Source of the DNA: VAZQ01 sp963785745
GTDB taxonomy: Bacteria > Pseudomonadota > Alphaproteobacteria > Rhizobiales > Xanthobacteraceae
Assembly (NCBI GenBank): GCA_963785745.1
Contig: CAWAWR010000006.1
Span: 227,907-291,906, forward strand
DNA length: 64,000 nucleotides
Reading direction: 5' to 3'
The notes beneath the pieces are model-generated. The model ran no database searches. It was not told where the DNA came from and worked only from the letters and a program-made list of their open reading frames with translations. Positions 44,136 to 53,583 of this stretch are shown here, piece after piece (within the stretch, counting starts at the first letter, position 1; every line of letters starts with the position of its first letter). A program made the position numbers and the translations under genes.

Positions 44136-45478
44136 TTGCTCTTGTCCTTCCGCAGCTTGGCCCAGTACTCCAGCCGCTTCCTGATCTCGCGCTCGAAGCC
44201 GCGCTCGGGCGGATCGTAGAACTGCTGCCGGCCGAGCGCCTCCGGGAAGTAGTCCTGGCCGGAAAAGGCCTCGGGCGCGTCGTGGTCGTACTCGTAGCCG
44301 GCACCGTAGTCCTCGGACTTCATCAGCTTGGTCGGCGCATTGAGGATGTGCTTGGGCGGCAGCAGCGAGCCGCCCTCCTTCGCCGCGCGCTTGGCCGCGC
44401 CGAAGGCCGCGTAGGCGGCGTTCGATTTCGGCGCGGTGGCGACATAGATCACCGCCTGCGCGATCGCGAGCTCGCCTTCCGGGCTGCCGAGGAAGTCGTA
44501 GGCATCCTTGGCGGCGTTGCAGATCACCAGCGCCTGCGGATCGGCAAGCCCGATGTCCTCGACCGCCATGCGCACGACACGCCGCGCGATGTAGAGCGGG
44601 TCCTCACCGGCGTCCAGCATGCGGGCGAGATAGTAGAGCGCGGCGTCGGGATCGGAGCCGCGCACCGACTTATGCAGCGCCGAAATCAAGTTGTAATGAC
44701 CGTCCTGCGACTTGTCGTAGATCGGTGCGCGCCGCTGCACGACCTCCTGCAGCTTCGCGGCGTCGAACGTCTCGCCGGCGCGGGCGGCGCGCCAGACTTC
44801 TTCCGTCAGCGTCAGCGCGGCGCGGCCGTCGCCATCGGCCATGCGGATCAGCGAGGCACGCGCATCCTCGTCGAGCGGCAACGGCTTGCCTTCGATCGAC
44901 TCGGCGCGCGCCATGAGTTTTTCGATCGCCGCGGCATCGAGCGACTTGAACACCAGCACACGCGCGCGGGAGAGCAGCGGCGAATTCAGCTCGAACGACG
45001 GATTTTCCGTCGTGGCGCCGACCAGCACGATGGTGCCGTCTTCCATCACCGGCAGGAACGAGTCCTGCTGCGCGCGGTTGAAGCGGTGGATCTCGTCCAC
45101 GAACAGAAGCGTTCCCTGCCCGGTCTCGCGGCGCCCACGTGCGACGTCGAACACCTTCTTGAGGTCGGCGACGCCGGTGAAGATCGCGGAGATCTGCTCG
45201 AAGTGCAGCTCGGTGGCGTCGGCGAGCAGGCGCGCGACCGTGGTCTTGCCGGTGCCGGGCGGCCCCCAGAAGATCAGCGAGCCGAGCGTGCGCGTATCGA
45301 GCATGCGCGTCAGCGCGCCGTCGGGCCCGAGCAGATGGTCCTGCCCGACGACATCCGCGAGTGCCGTGGGCCGCAGCCGGTCGGCCAGCGGCCGCGGGGT
45401 GTCGCGATCAAGACCCGCCGCCGCGAACAGGCTTGCCCCTTGAAGGCCCGGCCCCTCGCGTTTGGCGCGCGGGCTCAT
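44132..45478 (-). CDS. rarA: Replication-associated recombination ATPase RarA (MgsA)
   Basis: A 448-residue AAA+ ATPase acting at stalled replication forks. Seen: LRPTALADVVGQDHLLG, Walker A FWGPPGTGKTTVARLLA, Walker B LLFVDEIHRFNRAQQDSFLP, sensor 1 VLVGATTENPSFELNSPLLSR (in parts), sensor 2 region DGRAALTLTEEV, and the C-terminal tetramerisation domain with DKSQDGHYNLISALHKSVRGSDPDAALYY (in parts). Coupled to the upstream htrA gene by ATGA. Cytoplasmic, DNA-linked. Confidence 0.95.
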   Translation of the reverse strand: MSPRAKREGPGLQGASLFAAAGLDRDTPRPLADRLRPTALADVVGQDHLLGPDGALTRMLDTRTLGSLIFWGPPGTGKTTVARLLADATELHFEQISAIFTGVADLKKVFDVARGRRETGQGTLLFVDEIHRFNRAQQDSFLPVMEDGTIVLVGATTENPSFELNSPLLSRARVLVFKSLDAAAIEKLMARAESIEGKPLPLDEDARASLIRMADGDGRAALTLTEEVWRAARAGETFDAAKLQEVVQRRAPIYDKSQDGHYNLISALHKSVRGSDPDAALYYLARMLDAGEDPLYIARRVVRMAVEDIGLADPQALVICNAAKDAYDFLGSPEGELAIAQAVIYVATAPKSNAAYAAFGAAKRAAKEGGSLLPPKHILNAPTKLMKSEDYGAGYEYDHDAPEAFSGQDYFPEALGRQQFYDPPERGFEREIRKRLEYWAKLRKDKSK

Positions 45479-46881
45479 CCCCGCAACTCCACGGACATCT
45501 GCTGGCCGCCGCGCCTGATGACGATCCGCCACAGGCGGCTCTGCTGCCGGCTGAGCCGGTCCAGGTCGCCGGTCCGGGCTATCTTCTGATTGTTGACCGA
45601 CAGCACAACGTCGCCGGGCTGGAAGAAACGCTGGGCGATCGAACCATTGGCGACATCTACGACCACAATGCCCTCCGCGCCCGGATCCAGCCGCAGCTGA
45701 TCGGCGAGCGACGGCGACAGGTTGGATACCTTCACGCCCTGGAACGGCGAACGCGATTCGATGGTGATCTCCTCACGCGGCAATTCCGGAGCCACCTCGA
45801 GCGCCACCGTCACGGTGATCTCGCGGCCGGCGCGCTGGATACGAATGCGGCTGGTGCCGCCGATTGCCTTGGTGGCGAAGCGATAGTCGAAGGCTCTATC
45901 GTCCTCGACCTCCTGACCGTCGAGCGCGACGATCAGATCGCCGACCCGCAACCCGGCGCGTGTGGCCGGGCTGCCATCCGTCACGTGCGTGACCAGCGCG
46001 CCCACCGGCCGCTTCAGGCCGATGCTTTCGGCGATCTCCGCGGTTACGGCTTGCAGGCGCGCGCCGAGCCACGGCCGCCGCACGACATTGCTGCCGCCCA
46101 GCGCCGAGGACACCACCACGCGCACCATGTTGGCGGGAATGGCGAAGCCAATACCAATGGAGCCGCCACCGCGCGAAAAGATCGCGGTATTGATGCCGAC
46201 AAGCTTGCCGGAGAGATCGACCAGCGCGCCGCCGGAATTGCCCGGATTGATCGCCGCGTCGGTCTGGATGAAGAACTGATAGTCGGTGATGCCGACCTGG
46301 GTGCGCGCCAGCGCCGAAATGATGCCGTGCGTCACGGTCTGGCCCACGGCGAACGGGTTGCCGATGGCGAGAACCAGATCGCCGACCTGAAGCGCATCGG
46401 AGTCGGCGAATTCGATCGCGGGGAAACGCTCGTTGTTGCCCTTGAGCCGCAGCACGGCCAGATCGGATCGCGCGTCCTTGAGCACGATCTCGGCTTCGAA
46501 TTCGCGGCGGTCGGACAGCGAGACCTTCACCTGGTCGGCGCCGTCGATCACGTGATGATTGGTGACCACGAGGCCGGCCGGGTCCACCAGCACGCCGGAA
46601 CCGAGCGAGCGCTGCTGCTGTTCGCTCGGCCCGGGCATCCCCGGCGCTCCGAAGAAGCGGCGGAAGAAGGGGTCCTCGAACAGCGGATTGCGGGTGGTGA
46701 CGGTGCGCGCGGCATAGACGTTGACGACCGCGGGGGCCGCCTTCTGCACCACGGCGGCGTAGGACAGCTTGATTTCGGCCGGCGACGTTGGAACCCGCCG
46801 CTCCTGGGCGGCCGCGCCCGCCAGGGTGGCCGCAAGGACGGCGATGGCCGCAAGGGCCGAGGGCAGCAGGCGCAATATCAT
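45475..46881 (-). CDS. Periplasmic serine protease Do/DegQ (HtrA)
   Basis: A 468-residue HtrA-family protease/chaperone. Signal peptide to AAAQ near residue 25; protease domain with His in VVTNHHVIDGADQVKV, Asp in DARSDLAVLRLKG and the nucleophile Ser in DAAINPGNSGGALVDLSG; two PDZ domains follow (GSPATRAGLRVGDLIVALDG and GSIAQRFFQPGDVVLSVNN). Degrades or refolds misfolded envelope proteins. First gene of a run with rarA and the small exported gene. Confidence 0.95.
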   Translation of the reverse strand: MILRLLPSALAAIAVLAATLAGAAAQERRVPTSPAEIKLSYAAVVQKAAPAVVNVYAARTVTTRNPLFEDPFFRRFFGAPGMPGPSEQQQRSLGSGVLVDPAGLVVTNHHVIDGADQVKVSLSDRREFEAEIVLKDARSDLAVLRLKGNNERFPAIEFADSDALQVGDLVLAIGNPFAVGQTVTHGIISALARTQVGITDYQFFIQTDAAINPGNSGGALVDLSGKLVGINTAIFSRGGGSIGIGFAIPANMVRVVVSSALGGSNVVRRPWLGARLQAVTAEIAESIGLKRPVGALVTHVTDGSPATRAGLRVGDLIVALDGQEVEDDRAFDYRFATKAIGGTSRIRIQRAGREITVTVALEVAPELPREEITIESRSPFQGVKVSNLSPSLADQLRLDPGAEGIVVVDVANGSIAQRFFQPGDVVLSVNNQKIARTGDLDRLSRQQSRLWRIVIRRGGQQMSVELRG

Positions 46882-47063
46882 GGGCAGAATCCGGTCACGG
46901 GAGGCCGAGATATAGGGCTGTTGGCGTGGCGATTGAAGGGCACAAATACCCCTCCTTCCGCACCAGGCGGGCCAAATTGTCCTCCCAGGCCGGACGAAGG
47001 CGACAAGCCAAGCCCGGCCGCATAAACTGCCCCCCGTTCGTGCGTTCCCCCCAAGAGGCCATC

Positions 47064-48674
47064 GTGACCGAGCATTCCGCCGAAGCAGCGATCCCCCGCG
47101 CCACCGCCTCGTCCGCCACCATGACCAGCGTCATGATCTACGGCATCGCCTTCGTGACCGGCGCCATCGTGATGAGCTTCGAGATGCTGGGGTCGCGCTA
47201 CCTCAACCCCTATTTCGGCAGCGGCATTTATACCTGGGCGTCGCTGATCTCGACCGTGCTGATGGCCCTGACGCTGGGATACTTCCTCGGCGGCTGGCTC
47301 GCCGACCGCACCGCCTCGCTGAGCGTGCTGGCGGTGACCGTGCTGGTGGCCTCGGTCTATATGCTGGTGCTGCCCTCGTTCGCCCAGCCCCTGCTCGAGT
47401 TCCTGCTCGCCGATATCGACGACGTGCGTACGGGCAGCCTCGTCGCCTCGCTGGCGATCCTGTTGTTTCCGGTGACCTTCTTCGGAATGTATTCGCCGTT
47501 CGCGATCCGGCTGATGCTGCGGTCCGCTCAGAGCTCCGGCATGGTTTCGGGCACGGTCTACGGCGTTTCGACCTTCGGCTCCATCGTCGGCACGCTCGGC
47601 ACCACCTTCTTCCTGATCCCGACCATCGGCACGCGCGCGATCACGCTGTGGCTGGGCGCCGCCGGGATCGCCTGTGGGCTGATCCTGCTGGCGCTTGGCC
47701 GCACCGAGCGCAAGGCCGGCGCGGCTGTGGCGGCGCTGCTGATCGCGATCGTCATCGCCTCCGTTCCCGCATCCGCCCAGGAAGCGCTGATCGACGAAAG
47801 CGTGCGCGCCGAGATCCTCAAGCGAAAGGACGGCCGCCTCGCCCATGTCGAGAGCGAGTACAACGACATCTACATCACCAAGCGGCGCAGCCAGCTCATC
47901 ATGACGTTCCAGCTCAAGGGCTGGGACTACACCGAATCGGTCACCAACCTGGAAGATCCCGACGACCTGCCGCTGCACTACTCGCAGGTGATGACGGCCG
48001 CCTCGCTGCTCTATCCGACCGAGGTGAAGCGCATCCTCATGATCGGCCTCGGCGGCGGATCGATCTCGACCTATTACGGCCGCGCCATGCCGGACGTGCA
48101 TATCGACACGGTCGAGCTCGACCAGCGGGTGATCGACGTGGCGAAGCAATTCTTCGCGCTGCGCGAGACCCCGCGCGTGCGCTACATCGCCGCCGACGGC
48201 CGCGTCTTCCTCAACCGCAGCAAGGATCAATACGATCTGATCCTGCTCGACGCCTATCGCGGCGGCTACGTGCCGTTCCATCTGCTGACGCGCGAGTTCT
48301 ACACCCTGGTCAAGAGCCGCCTGACGCCGGGCGGCGCCGTCGCCTTCAACGTCCACGACGGCACCAAGCTTTACCACTCGACGGTCAAGACGCTCGGCGA
48401 AGTGTTTCCGATCGTCGATCTCTATCCGTCCGGCATGGGCGAGGTGATCGCGACGCTCAGCGCCGATCCCAAATTCAATCGCGACGCGCTGGCGACCCGC
48501 GCTGCGGCGCTCCAGCAGCGCTACAATTTCCGCTTCCCGCTGCCCGACGTGCTCAAGCGCCGCATGCCCAATCCGCAGGGCGAGGCGAAAGGCGGCGTGA
48601 CCATCACTGACGATTTTGCGCCGGTGAACCTCTACGACACCATCGACGCGCCCAAGCCGAAGCGGAAGAAGTAG
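47064..48674 (+). CDS. Membrane-spermidine-synthase fusion protein
   Basis: A 536-residue protein. Residues about 20-230 hold seven or eight membrane helices (for example YGIAFVTGAIVMSFEMLGSR and GYFLGGWLADRTASLSVLAV); the C-terminal 280 residues are a spermidine-synthase-like domain with ILMIGLGGGSISTYYGRAMP (SAM-type loop), VELDQRVIDVAKQFF and YDLILLDAYRGGYVPFHL. The start codon is GTG 47064 with AGAGG upstream. Such fusions are common in alphaproteobacteria and their product is unknown; polyamine synthesis is not assured. Divergent from htrA. Confidence 0.85.
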   Translation: MTEHSAEAAIPRATASSATMTSVMIYGIAFVTGAIVMSFEMLGSRYLNPYFGSGIYTWASLISTVLMALTLGYFLGGWLADRTASLSVLAVTVLVASVYMLVLPSFAQPLLEFLLADIDDVRTGSLVASLAILLFPVTFFGMYSPFAIRLMLRSAQSSGMVSGTVYGVSTFGSIVGTLGTTFFLIPTIGTRAITLWLGAAGIACGLILLALGRTERKAGAAVAALLIAIVIASVPASAQEALIDESVRAEILKRKDGRLAHVESEYNDIYITKRRSQLIMTFQLKGWDYTESVTNLEDPDDLPLHYSQVMTAASLLYPTEVKRILMIGLGGGSISTYYGRAMPDVHIDTVELDQRVIDVAKQFFALRETPRVRYIAADGRVFLNRSKDQYDLILLDAYRGGYVPFHLLTREFYTLVKSRLTPGGAVAFNVHDGTKLYHSTVKTLGEVFPIVDLYPSGMGEVIATLSADPKFNRDALATRAAALQQRYNFRFPLPDVLKRRMPNPQGEAKGGVTITDDFAPVNLYDTIDAPKPKRKK

Positions 48675-48698
48675 CGCCGCGTTCGCGGCAGCAATTCC

Positions 48699-49881
48699 TC
48701 ACGCCGCAGCCGGTTGCGCCGCCTTGCGCGCCGCCGCCCGCTGCGACGCCCAGCGCTTGAAGCCGTAAGCGAGCGCGAGACCGATCGCCAGCACGACCGC
48801 CGACACCAGCGGCCGATACCAGAACCACGCCACCGCGATCACGACCGGCGCGACGATCGCCGTCAGCACCAGCGAGACGATCCCCGCCCCCGCCGACAGG
48901 ATATTGCCGATGAACGGCACGACGTCGGCAACCACGACCAGCGGATTGAGGATGAGCATGAAGCCAATGAACATCAGGAGCACACCCACAAACCGCAGGA
49001 TCCACGTCATGATGCGGTTCTCCCGCTGCGCCGCGGCGAACATGTCGGCGGCGGACAGCGTGCCCGGCCGCACCATCAACAGCGCGTCGCCGGCCTTGGT
49101 CTGGTACTCGGCAAAGCCGGTTCCGGCCTGCCGGCCGATGATGCTGGTGGGGCCGGCCGGCGCCACCCGGAAGCTGATCCGCAGATCGCCGATGCGGGGC
49201 GCCGACGGAGTTTCCCCGAGATAGATGCGGCCGTCGGCGACATGAACCGGCCCCTTGATGCGGCCCGCCAGCTTGCCGGCCAGTGAAGGATCAAGCGTCA
49301 CGGCCTCGCTTGCGGGAAGCCGGTCGATCACATTGGTGCCCGGGCGGAACGCGCCCAGCGTCGCGTCGCGGGACGAAAAGGACGCACCGCGGTACTGCAT
49401 CTGCGGATTGACGTGCCCCTCCGGCCGCTTGAAGCGGCTCGAACTCGATCCGCGTCTCGGACCAGGTCCGCACATATTCATAGGTCGTCACGGTTTCCTC
49501 CGAGCCGCCGGTGTTCTTGCGCGTCTCGGACTTCGATTCCTCTTTCCACTGATACATCTCGACGGTGCGCGCGAGGCGCAGCGCCGTCGCCGAGACCGTG
49601 AAGTCGGGGTCGGTCAGCGGTGCGCCCGGCTTGAGGTCGCCGCTGAGGTGCACCAGCTTGCCGTCATTGGCGGGATCGACGCGCGACGGATCGGCGGGCA
49701 CCACGAGGCTCGCACCCTCGGTCAGCGAGCGCTGGGTCTGCACCGCGCGGCCTTCGTTCCAGAACAGGAAAATGCAGGAGCCGACCACCAGCACGAGGCC
49801 GAACAGGACTCCCTTGATCGATTCCCCGATGCGGCTGCCCCAGGATTTGGTGGTTGTTTCGGTAAAGCTGTCCTCGGACAT
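48699..49881 (-). pseudogene. TMEM43-family membrane protein, frameshifted
   Basis: Two frames together give one TMEM43-family protein of about 390 residues. The N-terminal frame from ATG 49881 (with GGAGGG upstream) has a membrane helix VLFGLVLVVGSCIFLFWNEG and runs to YVRTWSETRI. The C-terminal frame continues with SSRFKRPEGHVNPQMQYR and three more helices (RFVGVLLMFIGFMLILNPLV and so on). The frame breaks near 49440-49452; one extra base, or two missing, explains it. Homologues are nuclear-envelope or bacterial inner-membrane proteins of unknown role. May be a real pseudogene or a sequence error. Confidence 0.85.
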
Positions 49882-50078
49882 GAAAACCCTCCGCATCCTT
49901 AGAAGAAAATCACAGCCTGGAAATCGGGGCGAAAGATGCCGCGCCTGCTGACGCGAAACAAGACCGGGCGCGATCAACGCACAAAAAAGAGCGCGGAAAA
50001 ATTGCGCTCGCGAGGCGCTGCCGCGCCCGCACAAACCGACCTGCCGCAATTCTAGATTGGAACCCGCTGGCCCGGACT

Positions 50079-50381
50079 TTATCCGCTTTGGGCCGAAGCG
50101 GACAGAATGGCTAGCTCCGATGCGCCGGACGATTGTCCCCCTTGCAGAACACCCAACCGCCTAACGGAGAGATGGCATGTTTGCCCGGGATCGCCGAATG
50201 GACACCAGCCAAATATGCCAGCCAGGACCAAGATTCCCCCCATAATCGCATAGCCTAACATGGGCAGAGACAAGCCGATGGCTACGAGCACAGCACCGAA
50301 AATGATCACGTGCCCAGTCACCCAAGGCGCGCGACGTAAACCAACGTATAGGCCGTCTTGCCATTGCGTCCGCGGTAGCAT
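50079..50381 (-). CDS. Putative small membrane protein (uncertain)
   Basis: A possible 100-residue protein with two membrane helices (TGHVIIFGAVLVAIGLSLPM, YAIMGGILVLAGIFGWCPFG). The last motif, G-W-C-P, recalls DUF2892-type proteins. There is no good ribosome binding site and the C-terminus after residue 70 looks like random translation, so the gene may be broken or false. The rest of 49882-50556 shows no other gene. Confidence 0.3.
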   Translation of the reverse strand: MLPRTQWQDGLYVGLRRAPWVTGHVIIFGAVLVAIGLSLPMLGYAIMGGILVLAGIFGWCPFGDPGQTCHLSVRRLGVLQGGQSSGASELAILSASAQSG

Positions 50382-50556
50382 TCGCGAGCGCGCTGTGAAC
50401 TCTGACAGTCGGAAGGACACTCTCGCGTCTACGTGACGAAAGTTGTTACCGCGTGTTTGCCGAATTTCGAGCGGCTTGCCAGTCGCCAGCCCATACGCAA
50501 TCCGGCACCGCAAGGTCCACGCGAAGAGGTGATCTGGTCACAAGTGGAGCATGCCG

Positions 50557-50820
50557 ATGTGGGTCCTGATGTTCGTCTTCTCCTATTCAGTCAATCCGGC
50601 CGCAACAAACGACAGGGCGGAATGGAGACTCCGCCCAACCGTGGTGTTCCAGGAGTTCTCGAATGAAGAGCGATGCAGGGCGGCCAAGTCGAAACTTGAG
50701 GGCAGCTTGAAGGAGGCGGGAGCCAGGCTAAGAAGTGGTTTGGAAGACTTGAGGAGCGTCGGTAAGGCTGACCCATCGCAGGTCATCATTGCCTATGATG
50801 TGGAATGCCTTCCGAAATAA
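50557..50820 (+). CDS. Small protein, unknown function
   Basis: An 87-residue protein beginning MWVLMFVFSYSVNPAATNDRAEW, followed by a charged helix FSNEERCRAAKSKLEGSLKEA and ending VIIAYDVECLPK. It resembles short rhizobial proteins starting with a W-V-L-M-F strand and containing a C-x-x-A helix. GGAG lies 8 bases before ATG 50557; an ATG at 50551 is too close to that site. It is followed by the shared terminator at 50881. Confidence 0.6.
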   Translation: MWVLMFVFSYSVNPAATNDRAEWRLRPTVVFQEFSNEERCRAAKSKLEGSLKEAGARLRSGLEDLRSVGKADPSQVIIAYDVECLPK

Positions 50821-50880
50821 AGTCGGATTGGATGCCCCGCCTTCATCCTTGCGTGCCGTGGGCTCCGCGGTCCCAGGCAA

Positions 50881-50913
50881 CAAAAAAGGGCGGCTACTGC
50901 CGCCCTTTCTTTT
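50881..50913. terminator. Bidirectional intrinsic terminator of the ribosomal cluster
   Basis: Ten-base stem AAAGGGCGGC / GCCGCCCTTT (50885-50894 with 50899-50908), loop TACT, with A-run on the left and TCTTTTAAT on the right. Placed just after the rplQ stop, so it ends the leftward ribosomal transcript, and also the rightward small gene. Confidence 0.9.
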
Positions 50914-50933
50914 AATTTCGGATGTGACCGCCG

Positions 50934-51368
50934 TTACGGCGTCGCCTCCGCGGGCGCCGCGGCCTTGGCCGCCTCGTGGCGCGCGATATCGTCCTTACCC
51001 TTGGCGTCGACGTCGCGGTCGACCAGTTCGATCACGGCACGCGGAGCCGAATCGCCATGCCGGAACCCGGCCTTCATCACGCGGGTGTAGCCGCCGTTGC
51101 GATCCTTGTAGCGCGGGCCGATGACCTCGAAGAGCTTCTTCACCACGTCGATGTCGCGCATCTCGGCGATCGCCTGCCGACGCGCATGCAGATCGCCGCG
51201 CTTGCCGAGGGTGATCAGCTTCTCGACGATCGAGCGGAGATCCTTGGCCTTCGGCAGCGTGGTGACGATCTGCTCGTGCTTGATCAGCGCTACGGCCATG
51301 TTGGCGAACATGGCGCGGCGATGCTCGGCCGTGCGGTTGAGCTTGCGGTGGGCATTGCCGTGACGCAT
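50934..51368 (-). CDS. rplQ: 50S ribosomal protein bL17
   Basis: A 144-residue large-subunit protein at the exit-tunnel side. MRHGNAHRKLNRTAEHRRAMFANMA is the universal start (in parts), then HEQIVTTLPKAKDLRSIVEKLITLGKRG (in parts) and NGGYTRVMKAGFRHGDSAP. The C-terminal tail is Ala-rich, as in other alphaproteobacteria. Last gene of the cluster, 62 bases after rpoA. Confidence 0.98.
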   Translation of the reverse strand: MRHGNAHRKLNRTAEHRRAMFANMAVALIKHEQIVTTLPKAKDLRSIVEKLITLGKRGDLHARRQAIAEMRDIDVVKKLFEVIGPRYKDRNGGYTRVMKAGFRHGDSAPRAVIELVDRDVDAKGKDDIARHEAAKAAAPAEATP

Positions 51369-51430
51369 CGCGGACTCCTAATCCCGTAAGAGCTGGGTCC
51401 CGGGTCTTCGCCCCGGGACACAGAGAGACC

Positions 51431-52570
51431 TCAGTAATGATCCTCGAAGCGCTTGGCCAGCTCGTCGATGTTGTCCGGCGGCCAGCCCGGCACTTCCATG
51501 CCGAGGTGCAGCCCCATCTGGGCGAGCACTTCCTTGATCTCGTTGAGCGACTTGCGGCCGAAGTTCGGCGTACGCAGCATTTCCGCTTCGGTCTTCTGAA
51601 CGAGATCGCCGATATAGACGATGTTGTCGTTCTTGAGACAGTTGGCGGAGCGCACACTGAGCTCGAGCTCGTCGACCTTCTTGAGGAAGGCCGGGTTGAA
51701 CGCGAGGTCCGGGATCGCTTCGGAGACGACCTCCTTGCGGGGCTCCTCGAAGTTCACGAACACGTTGAGCTGGTCCTGCAGAATGCGCGCCGCATAGGCG
51801 ACCGCATCGTCCGGGCTCAGCGCGCCGTTAGTCTCGATCTGCATCGTGAGCTTGTCGTAGTCGAGGATCTGGCCCTCGCGGGTGTTCTCGACCTTGTAGG
51901 AGACCTTGCGCACCGGCGAGTAGAGGCTGTCGACCGGGATCAACCCGATCGGCGCGTCTTCCGGACGGTTGCGGTCGGTCGGCACGTAGCCCTTGCCGGT
52001 GTTGACCGTGAACTCCATGCGGATTTCCGCGCCCTCGTCCAGCGTGCAGAGCACGAGGTCCGGATTGAGCACGACAATGTCGCCCACCGTCTGGATGTCG
52101 CCGGCGGTGACCTGTCCCGGTCCCTGCTTCTTGACCACCATGCGCTTGGGACCTTCGCCCTGCATCTTGATGGCGATGTCCTTGATGTTCAGGACGATGT
52201 CGGTGACGTCTTCGCGCACGCCCGGGATCGAGGAAAACTCGTGCAGCACGCCGTCAATATGGACGGACGTCACGGCGGCGCCCTGCAGCGACGACAGGAG
52301 AATGCGCCGTAGCGCATTGCCCAGCGTCAGGCCGAAGCCGCGCTCAAGCGGTTCGGCGACCACGGTCGCTTCGCGCTTGGGATCGTTTCCGGCTGCCACC
52401 TGCAGCTTGTTCGGTCGGATCAGTTCCTGCCAGTTCTTCTGGATCGTCACGTTCGCACCCATCGCGTTGAGTGGCGCGGCATTGGTCCGCGCGTCCCATT
52501 CCGCCCCGCGGGAAATATCGTTCGCAGCAGACGGGTCGGGCGTCCGCTGGAGGAGAACATCATCATTCAT
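51431..52570 (-). CDS. rpoA: RNA polymerase alpha subunit, with N-terminal extension
   Basis: A 379-residue alpha subunit. The normal alphaproteobacterial start, TIQKNWQELIRPNKLQ, begins only at residue 42 here. The preceding 41 residues (MNDDVLLQRTPDPSAANDIS onward) are polar. The ATG at 52570 overlaps the rpsK stop (ATGA) and has AGAGG upstream, while the internal ATG 52462 and GTG 52450 have no clear ribosome binding site, so the long form is favoured. The assembly domain (LGNALRRILLSSLQGAAVTSV) and C-terminal DNA/activator domain (VRSANCLKNDNIVYIGDLV) are intact. Confidence 0.95.
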   Translation of the reverse strand: MNDDVLLQRTPDPSAANDISRGAEWDARTNAAPLNAMGANVTIQKNWQELIRPNKLQVAAGNDPKREATVVAEPLERGFGLTLGNALRRILLSSLQGAAVTSVHIDGVLHEFSSIPGVREDVTDIVLNIKDIAIKMQGEGPKRMVVKKQGPGQVTAGDIQTVGDIVVLNPDLVLCTLDEGAEIRMEFTVNTGKGYVPTDRNRPEDAPIGLIPVDSLYSPVRKVSYKVENTREGQILDYDKLTMQIETNGALSPDDAVAYAARILQDQLNVFVNFEEPRKEVVSEAIPDLAFNPAFLKKVDELELSVRSANCLKNDNIVYIGDLVQKTEAEMLRTPNFGRKSLNEIKEVLAQMGLHLGMEVPGWPPDNIDELAKRFEDHY

Positions 52571-52956
52571 ACGCGCCGCCTCTTGCGTGGACGGCAGCCG
52601 TTGTGCGGGATCGGCGTCACGTCGCGGATTGAGGTGACGGTGAACCCCGCAGCCTGCAACGCACGCAACGCAAACTCGCGGCCCGAACCGGGACCGGCGA
52701 CTTCAACCTCAAGCGTGCGCATGCCGTGTTCTTGAGCTTTCTTGGCGGCGTCTTCAGCCGCGACCTGAGCCGCATAGGGCGTCGATTTGCGCGAGCCCTT
52801 GAAACCCATCGTGCCGGCGGACGACCAGGCAATCGTGTTGCCCTGCGCGTCGGTGATGGTGATCATTGTATTGTTGAACGACGCATTCACGTGCGCGACG
52901 CCGGACGCGATATTCTTGCGTTCGCGTCGGCGGACGCGGGTGGCTTCCTTGCCCAT
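52567..52956 (-). CDS. rpsK: 30S ribosomal protein uS11
   Basis: A 129-residue small-subunit platform protein. NASFNNTMITITDAQGNTIAWSSAG (in parts), GFKGSRKSTPYAAQ and RDVTPIPHNGCRPRKRRRV at the end are standard. Overlaps rpoA by ATGA. 81 bases after rpsM. Confidence 0.98.
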   Translation of the reverse strand: MGKEATRVRRRERKNIASGVAHVNASFNNTMITITDAQGNTIAWSSAGTMGFKGSRKSTPYAAQVAAEDAAKKAQEHGMRTLEVEVAGPGSGREFALRALQAAGFTVTSIRDVTPIPHNGCRPRKRRRV

Positions 52957-53037
52957 TCTCGGTCCTTTCGCGCCCGGCCGCCTCAGCCGGGCCCATAACT
53001 ACTCTGTACTCGACTAATTCCTGTTCCCGACTGCGGC

Positions 53038-53406
53038 TTACTTCTTCTTGCCGGCAATCGGTTTCGCCGGACCCTTGCGGGTGCGGGCATTGGTGTGCGT
53101 GCGCTGGCCGCGGACCGGAAGCCCGCGCCGATGACGCAGTCCCCGATAGCAACCCAGATCCATCAGCCGCTTGATGTTCATCGCGACCTCGCGCCGGAGA
53201 TCGCCCTCGACCATGTAGTCGCGGTCGATCATTTCGCGGATCTGGAGCACTTCCGCATCCGTCAGTTGGGACACCCGGCGCTCGGCCGGAAGCCCGACTG
53301 CGTCCATGATCTCGCTCGCCTTGGCGGGCCCGATGCCATGGATGTACTGCAAAGCAATCACGACGCGTTTGTTGGTGGGTATATTGACGCCTGCGATGCG
53401 GGCCAC
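53038..53406 (-). CDS. rpsM: 30S ribosomal protein uS13
   Basis: A 122-residue head protein contacting tRNA and the large subunit. ARIAGVNIPTNKRVVIALQY at the start, then RGLRHRRGLPVRGQRTHTNA near the end. Starts with GTG. The 177-base gap upstream (53407-53583, after adk) holds GC-rich CCCCGTTTCCCGGGG and may contain a promoter for the alpha part of the cluster (rpsM-rpsK-rpoA-rplQ). Confidence 0.98.
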   Translation of the reverse strand: MARIAGVNIPTNKRVVIALQYIHGIGPAKASEIMDAVGLPAERRVSQLTDAEVLQIREMIDRDYMVEGDLRREVAMNIKRLMDLGCYRGLRHRRGLPVRGQRTHTNARTRKGPAKPIAGKKK

Positions 53407-53583
53407 GATCTCAACTCCTGCTGCCGGCCGGCAAATTGCGGCCCGGTCCTGTTTCCAGCCTGCGCAAAGTCCGCAACGGGTAACGCGACACCCTCCCCGT
53501 TTCCCGGGGCCCGGTATCGTGTGATCCTCTCCGACTGGATGCGTGGCTTATTAAGGGATTCAACGGCGTTTCGTCAACCTCTA

